Below, one piece after another: positions 23,716-33,630 of a stretch of DNA of 64,000 nucleotides; position 1 is the first letter of the stretch, and the number at the start of each line of letters is the position of its first letter. Position numbers and translations under genes: made by a program. The notes beneath the pieces are model-generated. The model had not been told where the DNA came from. It made no database searches and worked only from the letters and a program-made list of their open reading frames with translations. Source of the DNA: Sternotherus odoratus (Eukaryota > Chordata > Testudines > Kinosternidae); assembly GCA_032164245.1 (NCBI GenBank), contig JAVMKO010000003.1, positions 40,240,890-40,304,889 of the forward strand. Direction: 5' to 3'.

Positions 23716-23872
23716 CTAATGGTCTGTGTAGTCTAATTTCCTATCTCCAACGATAGCCAGTATCAGATGATTCAGAAGCAGGTGAAAGAAACTCAACCAC
23801 AGACAACTCTGGAGCTACTTTAACATAGGAGATGTTTTCTTCCTATTCCATATCAGTTATTGATTTCTTTGG
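23716..23872 (-). mobile_element. CR1 LINE 3' fragment, first part of a split copy
   Basis: TAATGGTCTGTGTAGTCTAA, GCCAGTATCAGATGATTCAG, GGTGAAAGAAACTCAACCAC and TATCAGTTATTGATTTCTTT follow the reverse-complement CR1/L3 3' consensus and stop at about 23872. The next consensus motif (CTTGAAGCATGAGGGTTTAC) appears at 26223, 2.3 kb downstream. Confidence 0.65.
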
Positions 23873-23875
23873 GAT

Positions 23876-24140
23876 GTGTAGATCTATACTGCAGCTGGGA
23901 GTGAGCCTCTCATCTTGAGCAGAGAGACTCATGCTAGGTCCACAGGTACTAGTGTGCTAAAAATGGCTGTGTGGACTTAGTGGCATGCATGTTGGCTGGG
24001 GTTAGCCAACCAAGCTCAGGCACAGGGATTTAGTGATTTAGTAGGGTTTGGACTCAAGTGGCTAGTCCAAGCTGCCACCCACGTTGCAACATCCATACTG
24101 CTATTTTTAGTGCACAAGTGAGTCTTTGTGTAGGAGTAGG
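23876..24140. mobile_element. Inverted-repeat MITE
   Basis: The left arm AGAGAGACTCATGCTAGGTC with GTGCTAAAAATGGCTGTG is the imperfect reverse complement of the right arm CTGCTATTTTTAGTGCAC with GTGAGTCTTTGTGTAGG. The core is GC-richer and non-coding. The family is common in turtles as I recall it. The transposase family is undetermined. Confidence 0.65.
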
Positions 24141-24411
24141 ATTTTATATTGTATTGGAGGTTATAATGGATGGTTATAATAATGTAGTATGCATTAAATA
24201 TATTAATGTATGATTTGATCATCATCCTGCCAGCCACCCTTTTTGAATAGAAGAAAGGAACGACCCTCTGGTAGAAATGCATCTGACAGAGTTCCAGTGT
24301 CTACACTGATGTTAAGGCAGGAACAGACCAGAGTCCTTATGGCTGATTATGGTCACCCTGTTTTAGGATAAGTTATAATGTTTTCTATGGGGTCTTGTTT
24401 CCTATATTCAT
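24141..24411. other. No feature identified
   Basis: AT-rich spacer between the MITE and the second unclassified repeat. If the CR1 is split by later insertions, this stretch should also be inserted DNA, but I cannot classify it. Confidence 0.4.
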
Positions 24412-24750
24412 TACTAGCACAAATACCCAACGTTGCTCGGGTCCGTTGGGGAGGAGGGGGGAAGAGAGCTGAGCGAGTGTGGGGGCCGTTGGAGGGGGGT
24501 ATTATTACATCATAACTATGTCACAGAGAACAGCAGCTGCCCAGCTGATGTGAATGGGCTTTAAAGAATTTCACCCCTGGGGGGCGTCAGAGGTGAGATT
24601 TGAAAAAAAATTCAATTCTTACCCTGATTAGGACCCTAAAGCCTATAACTGTACCAAATTTCAAGTCTCTAGCTCAAATGGTGTGGAAGGAGTAAGGGAA
24701 CATACATACATGTACGCACGCACGCACACACCATTTGACTTTTATATATA
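24412..24750 (+). repeat. Unclassified interspersed repeat, copy 2 (interrupted by Tigger)
   Basis: Homologous to 22498-22890, starting CTAGCACAAATACCCAACGT and ending in CATACATA / CGCACGCA / TATATA runs. The TA-rich tail is interrupted at 24750 by a Tigger MITE and resumes as TATAGACAAAT at 25033. It has only one GAGCGAGTG unit. Confidence 0.7.
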
Positions 24751-25032
24751 CAGTAAAACCTCCATTTAATGGACTAATTCGGGCAAGGGGGTGTCCGTTA
24801 AATCAAAAAGTCCATTATTTAATTTAAAAAAAACGAGCTGTCGGCGCAGCAGCCCGCCCGCCACAGGGTCGGGGTGGTAGCTCCGCAGCCCGCCTGTTGC
24901 TGGGACCCGGGCGGCAACCGGGAGCCGTCAGCCAGCCCGTCCGGGTCCCCGCAGCAGGGAGGGGTCGCGTTCTGATATTTATCAGAAATTTTGTCCGTTG
25001 CATCCGGAGTCTGTTAAATCGAGGTTTTACTG
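24751..25032. mobile_element. Tigger/pogo-type MITE 2
   Basis: The left end CAGTAAAACCTCCATTTAAT and the right end, read on the opposite strand as CAGTAAAACCTCGATTTAAC, are terminal inverted repeats. TA flanks both sides (24749-24750, 25033-25034). The interior is GC-rich and non-coding. It is inserted in the tail of the unclassified repeat. Confidence 0.9.
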
Positions 25033-25119
25033 TATAGACAAATTAGGCCTCTTAGTTAAAAATACATTCTTTTGTTTTAAGGTTTAGTAAATAAGGGACA
25101 GATCTTGTATTGTGTTTTT

Positions 25120-25408
25120 GGGCTGGTCTTCACTGGGGGGGGGGAAATCAACTGAAGATACGCAACTTCAGTTACGTAAATCACTGATGGTATATCTTTG
25201 GCTGACTTACTTGCCATCCCAATGGCAGCGGCAGGCGGGAGCGTGATCCCCCGTCGACTCCAGATTGTGCCTCTTGGCGAGCTGGAGTTCCTAAGTCCAC
25301 GGGGGCACTGCGGTCAATCAATTTCTCGCATCTTCATGAGACGCAAGAAATAGATCGCTAACAGATCGATCGCTACCCGCCGATCCGGCGGGTAGTAAAG
25401 ACAAGCCC
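25120..25408 (+). mobile_element. Harbinger-like MITE, copy B
   Basis: The left end is GGGCTGGTCTTCACTGGG. The right end on the opposite strand is GGGCTTGTCTTTACTACCC. It aligns with copies A and C throughout (CCCCGTCGACTCCAG, CTTGGCGAGCTGG, ATCGATCG). The hairpin (25321-25331 with 25341-25351) has two mismatches. A second perfect palindrome ACCCGCCGATCCGGCGGGT lies near the right end (25376-25394). The flanking trinucleotides do not match. Confidence 0.8.
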
Positions 25409-25441
25409 TAGGTTAAAGAGATTAGAGGCATGTTGAAGGCC

Positions 25442-26165
25442 CAAGCCCAAATGTGAACTGTTTTGGTCACAAGATTTAGTAAGGTTTAATTTACAATGTC
25501 TTTTTTGTTGAACATAAAACACTGCTGTTTGTATACCTTTGAAGGTCTCTGTAAAAGACTGTTTGTGAGAATGAGGAGTGTAGGAGAATGGGGACAAGAT
25601 AAGATGTAAAGGCCATTGTTAATGTCAGATGGTCAAGAAAGGAGGAGAAAGAGCCTTAAGGACACCTGAGAACCATCAATGCACATCCATAATTGAGGAA
25701 GGGCATATTGATGACCCTGTGGTGGAGGCTGGCACCCCTAAAACAAGACAATTGATTAAATTGAAACCAGGACAGAATGACTCTCAGAGGTGCTTTGGAT
25801 TGTTAACATCAAAAGATAACACTAATTAAGGAGTAATTGGTCATAAATAACACTGAAAAATCCATAGACTTCAACAGAGAAAAGGGACTATAAGAACAGG
25901 GTGCTTTGCCATGGAACTTTGGATTCAGTTCCACAAAGCCTCAGATCATGAACAAAAGAGCCCAGTTCCTCAATCGTGCTCAATCTAACTGGCCATTAGA
26001 TTGACTCGAGTTACCACAGACTGGCAACTATAAAGACCATCTGCAGGACTTGTGTGTATGTGTGCTTTGCAATTGAATGCATATGCTAGCTGCTGCATTT
26101 TCAATAAATGTGGCTATTGTCTTTTTCCCTGAAAAAGATCCTGTGTGCTTCTTATAAGCATAATA
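25442..26165 (+). mobile_element. Retroviral-type LTR, boundaries approximate
   Basis: It starts TGTTGAAGGCCCAAGCCC, has a polyadenylation signal TTCAATAAATGTGGC at about 26100 and a U5-like end CTTCTTATAAGCATAATA. An AGGCA pentamer precedes the start and recurs at about 26183, but the end between them is not CA, so the duplication is doubtful. No internal genes adjoin it. Confidence 0.55.
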
Positions 26166-26221
26166 TTTGTACCTGGACTAAAAGGCAGCCTTCCAGCGGC
26201 AGTATAGACACACCTATAATA

Positions 26222-26300
26222 CCTTGAAGCATGAGGGTTTACATCCAATACTTTTCTATCTTATCTAATGTAACTGTGTACGTTTTAATTGCATATACAA
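26222..26300 (-). mobile_element. CR1 LINE fragment, second part of the split copy
   Basis: CTTGAAGCATGAGGGTTTAC then TTTCTATCTTATCTAATGT continue the CR1 consensus exactly where the 23716-23872 piece stops, in the same orientation. Confidence 0.5.
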
Positions 26301-26539
26301 ATATTGGCTGATTTAAAAAAATATATGCTAGAACCTTCACCTCAGTTAATATCAGTTCACATTAATCAATACATCAAATTGGTAATGTCCTTCTTTATAT
26401 ACAGTAAGTGCAAAGAAAGGCTTGTTAATATTACTAAGACAACCTCAATATTTTGCATTGCTCTTGGTTACACTGGTATAAATCCCATGCTGATGACGCT
26501 CATTATTAAATTTGTGACTGATCTACTTGGGGAGAAAAT

Positions 26540-27462
26540 TGTATGTCTCCTGCTATGGATGACAACCCGGAGTATATTATTTGATTTAAAAACACTTTCA
26601 TTGCAGATTTGGCAAAACACAAAGAATTTACCAATATGAAATTTCTAAAGTTAGTTACAGCATTGGACCCAAGGTTTAAGAATCTAAAACCTTCCAACAT
26701 CTGAGAGGGATGAGGTGTAGAATGTGCTGTCAAAAGTCTTAAAAGAGCAACACTCTGATTAGGAATATTCAGAACCCAACAAAACAATAAGGAAAATTAA
26801 TCTTCTGTTGATGGCACCTGACTCAGATGATGAAAATGAACGTGCATCAGTCTGCACTGCTTTGGATCATTATCAAGCAGAACCAGTCATCAACATAGAA
26901 GCATGTCATCTGGAATGGTGGCTGAAGCACAAAGGGGCATAAGAATGTTTAGCATATCTGGCACATAATTACCTTATAACACTGGCACAACAGTGCCATG
27001 TAAACTCCTGTTTTCAGCTTCAGGTGACATTGTAATAAGTGGACAGTATTATCTCCCATAAATGTAAACAATTTTTTTTGTCTTAGCAATTGGCTGGAAA
27101 AGAAGTAGGACTTGTAGACTAAAATTTTACATTGTTTTGGTTTTGAGTGCAATTATGTAAAAATATTTGTAAATTGCACTTCCATTATTAAGAGATTACA
27201 CTATAGTACTTGTAAGATGTGAATTGAAAAATACAATTTCTTTTGGGTTTTTTTATAGTACAAATATTTGTAATAAAAATAAGATTATAAAGTGAGCACT
27301 GTACACTTTGTATTCTGTGTTGTAACTGAAATCAATATATCGAAAATGGAAAAAAAAATCAAAATATTTAAAGAAATGATTTAACATGCGATTAAAATTG
27401 TGATTGAGATTTTTTTCTTTCATGATTAATCACAATTAATTTTTAAATTATTTGGCAGCCCT
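26540..27462 (+). pseudogene. hAT transposase C-terminal relic with right transposon end
   Basis: Plus-strand fragments in shifting frames follow a ZBED-type hAT transposase: KLVTALDPRFKNLKPSN near 26650, ALDHYQAEPVINIEACHLEW near 26860-26920, LFSASGDIV near 27010-27045 and VNNFFCLSNWLEKK near 27065-27105. The last two correspond to the hAT C-terminal dimerisation domain (ERxFSxxGDIV...VNxLVxLxxNL). Internal stops and frameshifts kill it. About 360 bp of AT-rich 3' sequence follows, ending GATTAATCACAATTAAT and TTGGCAGCCCT at 27462, which is the expected hAT terminal repeat (AGGGCTGCC on the other strand). The left end is not identifiable. The normal enzyme cuts and pastes the element with 8-bp target duplications. 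Confidence 0.7.
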
Positions 27463-28650
27463 CATACCACCCTATTCCAAAAGGGAAGATTATAGCTTTT
27501 GTAACATTGGATCTGGGCTCAGTTCTTATTAAATACTCACTACAGAGTATTTCAAATTAACAGCTAAATAGTGCTCTATTTGTGATGTCCATTCCTTCTT
27601 TTTCCTCCTCTTTCCATCCACTTGCTTTGGGGTTTGTATTTTAAAAACATAATCTGACTTGAATTTTTCAGCATTGTTAGCTTGACAGTTTTACACATCT
27701 CTAAGCTTTTCCAAGAAGTGTGTGACAAGCTTAGGTAGCTGATTTTATTTCCTTTTGTACAGTGATCCCATTAGGTATATCTCCACGGTACAGCAATTGC
27801 AAAATCACAAAGCCCCTTTGTGTTTGAGAAAAATAACCCTCATACAATAATACAAGAGTGTGAATGCTTTTCAGACAGGGTGAAGTTAATTTGGATTCCA
27901 ACTCATTTGTGTTTCTTTGATGGAAAAGGAAAATTACATATATTTAAATTTAAGATAGATATTTGATAGTTTGCAGAGCTCTTCTTGTTAGGATAAAGAT
28001 CTTAAATTAGTAAATATCAATAGCAATACCAAAGTTGTTTTTAGAAATTCAACCTTGAAATTTTTGGGCTGCGTGGATAGTGTACGTCTTCTAACCTGGA
28101 GATTCACAAGATTATATTTTCTTTAATATAGTTTATAAACTAAAGTATATTTTCCTGCAATCCGCTTCATAAACTAATTGCATATGCAATCAAAATCATT
28201 GTAAAGGATGAATAATTAATCTCATCACAGTGAAGCAATCATGTTTTGAAACACTAATATAACATTAGTTTAAGCAACATATACTCTAGCCTTGTGATTG
28301 AAAGCAAGTGATTTGAGCCTCTCTGTACAATGAAAAACAAAACCAAAACAAAACAACCCCAAAAGAAACCCTGCAGTGTGATTCAGCATGGTGACATTAA
28401 AAAAAAAAATTGCACTGGAGGGGCTGCTCACAGCAGCTCATAATCTTAGTGACTATTTTATACTTATGACAGACTCATAATTTATTAATGATTGTGCTGC
28501 AAAATTATAATAATCAGATTTTGAAACAGGTAGATGCTTCTGGTGGCATTTTCTATTTGTTCATCTTCCAGCAATTTATAATTCAGGCATTTTTGTTAAG
28601 ATATTTCATCTTAATATATATGGCGCCATATCAATGTTGATAATATTAGT
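27463..28650. other. No gene; AT-rich DNA with a candidate regulatory segment
   Basis: No coding or repeat boundary. The 28400-28540 stretch (CTCACAGCAGCTCATAATC, CATAATTTATTAATGATTGT) is non-repetitive and homeodomain-motif rich and could be conserved non-coding DNA. Confidence 0.45.
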
Positions 28651-28658
28651 CTCTACTC

Positions 28659-28857
28659 CAGGGTTTCTCAAACTGGGGATCGCGGCCCCCCGGGGGGTCG
28701 CCGAGAGCTCCCCGGGGGGTTGCGAGCTCCTGCCGCCGCAACTCGCGGCGGAAAGGGGGGGCCAGGGTGCAGCCGGCAGCCCGCCCGCAACGGGGACTGG
28801 AGGGGTCGCGCCCAGCCAGAAAAGGGGTCGCGGTCTCAAAAAGTTTGAGAACCGCTG
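28659..28857. mobile_element. Non-autonomous hAT element with perfect 8-bp target duplication
   Basis: The 199-bp GC-rich element begins CAGGGTTTCTCAAACTGGGG and ends AAAGTTTGAGAACCGCTG, giving inverted ends CAG(G/C)G(T/G)TTCTCAAACT. The duplication CTCTACTC is perfect at 28651-28658 and 28858-28865. Being GC-rich in AT-rich DNA, it generates spurious long ORFs on both strands. Confidence 0.95.
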
Positions 28858-28865
28858 CTCTACTC

Positions 28866-29692
28866 TGATATTACAGTCTTGTTTACTGCAGTAATGCTTA
28901 TATGCAATTAAATAAAATTTTGGCACCTCCAAAATGGAGGAAAATGGACTAAAAATCAAGCCATGTGTCCCTATATTGGTAAACTGCATTATTAAATTAA
29001 TTATTATTATTATTATTATTATTATATTTTAGTTGCTTTTTGATTGTATATGCACTACCAACCTCCTTCTTGGACATCTGAAAATGTAAGTTTGAATAAT
29101 TAATTTTGTAACAATGTTCCTATTATATTAGGAAATTGTCTCCCAAGGTAGGAGGTGAAAGCCCTGTTACATTGAATTCTCTGGAAAAAATATTTTCACA
29201 CATAAATATAATTTAACTGTGATAACATTGGGTAAAGGATCAAAGAATAAAAAGATAAGAAAACTCTGAGTAAAGGCAAATGTGTTGCCTGGGGCTCTTA
29301 CATTCACAGGGATCATTAACAAGACAACTTTATGCATTACAAAGAATGTCCAATAAAATTTCAGGGTCACAAATTAAAGCACGAGCTCTGGCATGATATT
29401 CTTAAAACACTCAGAATTATGTCTCAATTTTATGAGGCCAGAAGTCATGGATTAATGATGAAAAATACATCAGGATTGCCTGGCAAGAGCAGCATAGGTT
29501 TATTACCATATTACTACAATGGCAGTGAGATGAAGCTCTGCACAGGGGATTTCTATTTTGTTCAGTTTTGCTTAATTGAGGCAAAGAATGCAGTTACAGG
29601 CTTCATCAAAAATATTATTTAATTATGGTTCGTTATTCTTATCAGGCCCCCACATTATATTGGGATAGTTTCTCCATCTCCCTAAGAACATT
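28866..29692. other. No confirmed gene; (ATT)n run and motif-dense segment
   Basis: (ATT)n lies at 28999-29026. The 29330-29640 segment is non-repetitive, keeps an open 96-codon plus frame (29332-29622) and has CATGGATTAATGATG and TTTTATGAGGCC motifs. The protein has no recognisable domain, and a conserved non-coding element is equally possible. Confidence 0.4.
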
Positions 29693-29860
29693 AGCCGAGA
29701 TTTTCAAAAGCAACTAGTAATTTCAGGTGATCAATGTGAGTTATCTTAAGGTGGCATTATTTTTAAAAAGTGCTGAGATCTCATCGTCTGAAAATCAGAT
29801 CCCTTTATGGCCCCTTAAATGGGTACCCAAAATCACTAATCACTTTTGAAAATCTTGGCC
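29693..29860. repeat. Ancient palindromic DNA-transposon relic
   Basis: The left arm GAGATTTTCAAAAGCAACTAG and the right arm CTAATCACTTTTGAAAATCTTGGCC are inverted, with CTGAAAATCAGATCCC and GGGTACCC inside. The family is a common amniote 'GGCCAAGATTTTCAAAAGTG' palindrome. It is heavily mutated. Confidence 0.65.
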
Positions 29861-30479
29861 TCTATCGTCAATGTCTTTTTTTTTATTATTCTGATGAGAG
29901 CAATAGTTTATGCAGGATTCTGGTTTGCTCTCACATCCCCACCACCTGAGGATGGATTCATTTTAACGGGATCAAACCTGGTCCCTAAATTCAGTGGTGG
30001 AAGATAAAGGCCAAGTAACATTTAAAATTGCATATATTATATAGTGTGGAAAGGAGAATCCAGGAAAATCTCTAGAAGATACCACAATTCACCCACAGTT
30101 TCCTAGAATATTGTCTTTTGTTATTCAAAAGTAAATAAAAAGCTGCCTTTTGCTCTCAATTATATCCCAGAGTAATACTACTGAAGTTTGTTATAATTTC
30201 TTAAAAGAATACACCCTAGATATGCTTAGTCTGCTGAAATTCACTCAAATTATAAAAGTAGAATATTCAGCTAAATAAAATGGAGAATCCCAGTCCCTGA
30301 GAGACAGTAACATTATTTCATCTATTGAAACTGTGCAACAAAAGGATTAAATTGATGACATATTTCAATGCTCTTAATGGAAGTAAAGGTACAGAAAAAA
30401 TCATGAGTTATAGTTCAAAATTTAAGATAGAGAAATGTTATCCTGAATGTATATGTACTCTATGAAGGCAAATTTTACC
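29861..30479. other. No gene; AT-rich unique DNA
   Basis: Nothing recognisable. Confidence 0.45.
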
Positions 30480-30487
30480 ATCTAAAA

Positions 30488-30913
30488 CAGGGGTCTCAAA
30501 CTCAAATGACCACGAGGGCCGCATGAGGACTAGTGCACTGGCCCGAGGGCCGCACCACTGACACACCCTGCCCTCGCTGCCCCGGCTCCGCCCCCACTCC
30601 ACCCCTTCCAAGAGGTCCCACCCCTGCCCCACCTCCTCCTCTGAGCACGCAGCTCCCCATTCCCTCCTGGAAAGCACTAGGCACCACCAACAGCTGTTTG
30701 GCAAACAAAGCAAGAGCAATCTAGGAAGTCCAGAGCTAGAAACACACGCGGCCCAGCCAGGCAGCAGAGAAGCCTCCACTTCTGGCCCCTCCGTCCTGCA
30801 AACTGCTATGGGGGGAACCAGGGGGGAGGGGGGGTGCCAGGAAGCTTGGCGGGCCGCAGGGAAGGGCTTGGCGGGCCGCATGTGGCCCCCAGGCCGCATG
30901 TTTGAGACCCCTG
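30488..30913. mobile_element. Non-autonomous hAT element with perfect 8-bp target duplication
   Basis: The 426-bp element begins CAGGGGTCTCAAACTCAAAT and ends CATGTTTGAGACCCCTG. The duplication ATCTAAAA is perfect at 30480-30487 and 30914-30921. The GC-rich interior has a run-on minus frame of 153 codons that is an artefact. The duplicated phrase GGGCCGCA occurs near both ends. Confidence 0.95.
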
Positions 30914-30921
30914 ATCTAAAA

Positions 30922-32374
30922 GTTCTGGATCATGAAATGTTACTATTTAGAATCCTAATCAGCATGAAGCCCCATTACTTCAAAATTCAGATCATATTTG
31001 TAAGGTTTTAAGCAGTTTTCCCAGATAACCTGCAAGAAAAAGAAATCCAAAACAACAAAGCAGTGGGGTGATTCAAGTTGCTCATGCAAGTATAAAAGTC
31101 TGAATGTCATCGCAAGGTTTGAAGCTGCAACTGATTCAATTGCAATTAACACTACAGAATATTATAGTTCTCTTGAAATCTATGATATGCCCACCACCAG
31201 TTACTGAGATTAGCTCCTTCAAGGGAAAATAAATAAGCCATTCAACTATGGATTAGATCTCTGTAAATAAGAATTAAAAAGAGCAGCCTGAACGTATGCT
31301 GACTCAGTTAGCTTCTCCATAAATAACATAAAAGAATTAAAATGTAGAGCGGCCATCATTCAAATACTTACCTTTATCTTTACTAGCATGGTGCCATTGA
31401 GGGCTGTAGCCAAAGAATCAGCCTTGCAGTAGTCAGAGATATCAAAAAGTTCTGAACACATATCTTATCTGAAGCTCCAAAGGTATAAGATCCTTCTTTT
31501 ATATATATTGTAGAAATTCTGTAAAGATTATTATAAAGCACCTAGAAATAGCCCCCTACCAGATTAACTTTTTAGGAAAGAGACCATGTGCTTGTAAATT
31601 ATTCCTTCCAATTCCAGTGCTGGCAGTATATTGCAGGTGGGATTGGGCACACAGCTGGGGCAGATTCTCAGGTGGTATATTTTCATAGCTTCATTGGCTT
31701 CTCTAGAGCTGTGACTATTTTCACCAGCTGAGATTCTGTTTCTAATGGTGTCCATTCATTCATCTTTCTTTTTTGACCAGGGAGTAAAGATTATCCACTA
31801 TAAACCTTTATGATGCAAATAGGTCTGGGTAGTAACTGGAAGTTATGTCCATTCAATACTGTTATTATTTATCAGGCTTCTGGATATATCTATCTAGTTA
31901 AAACAGTCCTTACCAGGTTTAGTGGAAAGTATGGCCCTTTAACAAGTAACACTCACATTTGATATCTGAGCTAATGGACTTCAACCTGTCACTGCACAAG
32001 CTTCTGGCCTGGGTCTTTTGGCAGCATAATTTTGGGGAAAGTACTAACTGAGTACAAAGGATTAAACATCCCCAGCCTCAGCATTGTGCCCATTTGGTAA
32101 CCATTAATTGAAGCTCTGTATTTCAGGAGATTTGGAACCTACATCATAAAAATGTATTGAAAGCAATCTCCCCTTTCTCCCCCCAAAAGATAAAGATAAT
32201 AAGATCAAGTGTGTTCCCCTGTAGCATATGCAATGTGTCTGTCACCACTGTAGTTGGAAGGATTGAACTATGAGTATGTAAATACAGCTTGTATGTTTAG
32301 AAAATGTGGAATAAGAGAATTTTGGCTTTAATCAGCTGCACAGGGAGACATTTTTAAAAAATCAGTGTATCCAT
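30922..32374. other. No gene; AT-rich unique DNA
   Basis: No exon-like or transposon sequence was identified. Confidence 0.45.
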
Positions 32375-33300
32375 CTATACTTTGTAGCCCTTTGCTTTCA
32401 GGGTGTCGGCAAGGGGGGTGTACTTTTCCAGCATATGAGCTCGGGCTTTGTGAAAGGCCAGGGTCCTGTTCTCAAAAGAGACCATGACATCGACGAGGAT
32501 AATCTTTGTCTGGGCCTCATCAGTAATAACGGCATCAGTTGCAGCTGGCTGTTGGTACCGGGGATGGTGCAATTCATGGCGACCTCCCCCAGGCACGGTG
32601 CAATGGCTTTCACAAGGAGGTTCTGGATGACATTGTGGCACAGCTTCCAGGCTCTGGAGTGGGGTTTGCAGATACACAGGACGTGGGGCAGGGTCTCGCT
32701 GGAGTAGCCGCACTATCTGCAATGCTCGTATCAGTTCCCATGGTGGAGGGCTCCGTTGAATGGGACAGAGTTGAGCCTGGCACGGTGGATGAACCACCAA
32801 TCGGTGAAATGGGTGAAGCTGCTCCCGTCGAGGAAGTAGTTGCTGGTGTCCCACTTGTTGGTCAACTTGAAGGCTTTACATTGGTCTGATTTATGCTTCA
32901 AGATTTTCACGTACAGCAAATGGACGGCGGCCTTCAGAGTCATCTCCAGTATGCCTCAGGCACTCGAGGGGACAATGGTGTTGTCATCGGACCTGATCTG
33001 CAGCACCAGGACTCCCAGCTCTGGAGCTTCTCACACCACTTCCAGCGGCAGCCGACATGCTTCCCCCGGTGACACGTGACATTGAGAGTGCAGGACCACA
33101 GAGAAGCAATGTCGCGCCCGTCCCTAGTGAATTCGCTATCCAGGGAGCTGCTCAGGAAGGTGGCAATGTCTTGCTTGGAGAGGGCTCTGCCAATCTGCTT
33201 CTTTGTCACATCATCGAGGGCGTTCGTTACAATGTTCCTTACCTCTCCATCTTGTCTCTCTAACAACCTGGGACCAACGTGGCTACAACTACAAAACATA
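32375..33300 (-). pseudogene. R2-like non-LTR retrotransposon, C-terminal zinc knuckle and restriction-like endonuclease, broken
   Basis: Minus-strand fragments in order: 33299-32940 (KKQIGRALSKQDIATFLSS, FTRDGRDIASLWS, VGCRWKWCEKLQ), 32943-32731 (KWDTSNYFLDGSSFTHFTDW, FIHRARLNSVPFNGALHHGN), 32740-32610 (a CCHC-type knuckle, C-x-stop-CGYSSETLPHVLCICKPH) and 32500-32375 (TDAVITDEAQTKIILVDV, FENRTLAFHKARA). This is the remembered C-terminus of R2/R4/NeSL-type LINEs, where a zinc knuckle precedes a restriction-like endonuclease. The PD of the PD...D catalytic motif is now TD; the second Asp (LVDV) is retained. A stop inside the knuckle and several frameshifts make it non-functional. It is 5'-truncated. 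The reverse-transcriptase domain is absent. Confidence 0.8.
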
Positions 33301-33311
33301 ATACTGAAAGA

Positions 33312-33627
33312 GTGAGCTATGTCTACACATCAGATGAAGGTGAGATTGTAGCACAGTCACGTAGGCATAGGTCATGTGACTACAATTTGAGCTGTGGGAG
33401 TGATTCACAGCTTAAGAAAACATATTCTCACTAGTTCTCATCCAGCTAGTGAGCAAGTCCTTGCCTGTCAGAGATGCTAGGTATGCACACAGGGTGTGGC
33501 TAACCTCTGCTACTGCTTGTACTGCTGTAGCTACATTATTCTTTTAATGTGTTAGTTTGATGAGAACTAGCACAAGTATATTTCTTCAAGCTGGGAATGA
33601 AACTCGAGTTTGAAGTGTAGACATATC
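33312..33627. mobile_element. MITE-like inverted-repeat element, left part
   Basis: It begins GAGCTATGTCTACACATC and continues GATGAAGGTGAGATTGTAGC. That stretch is the approximate inverse of 34500-34525 (ATCACACCTTCATTTGGTGTG, CAGACAAACC). The sequence ending at 33627 (TGAAGTGTAGACATATCC) also looks like a MITE terminus, so two related elements may be nested. Confidence 0.55.
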
Positions 33628-33630
33628 CAT

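Noticed and set aside
25442..26187. 5-bp duplication AGGCA for the LTR
   Set aside because: The interval would end in AAA rather than CA. The match may be chance.
26289..26639. 116-codon plus frame as hAT transposase N-terminus
   Set aside because: Only the text after about 26540 resembles hAT. The earlier part shows no zinc finger or catalytic block.
28606..28989. 127-codon minus frame
   Set aside because: Spans a hAT with a perfect target duplication. The frame is a by-product of GC-rich sequence.
30438..30899. 153-codon minus frame
   Set aside because: Lies almost wholly within the GC-rich hAT at 30488-30913 and has no family resemblance.
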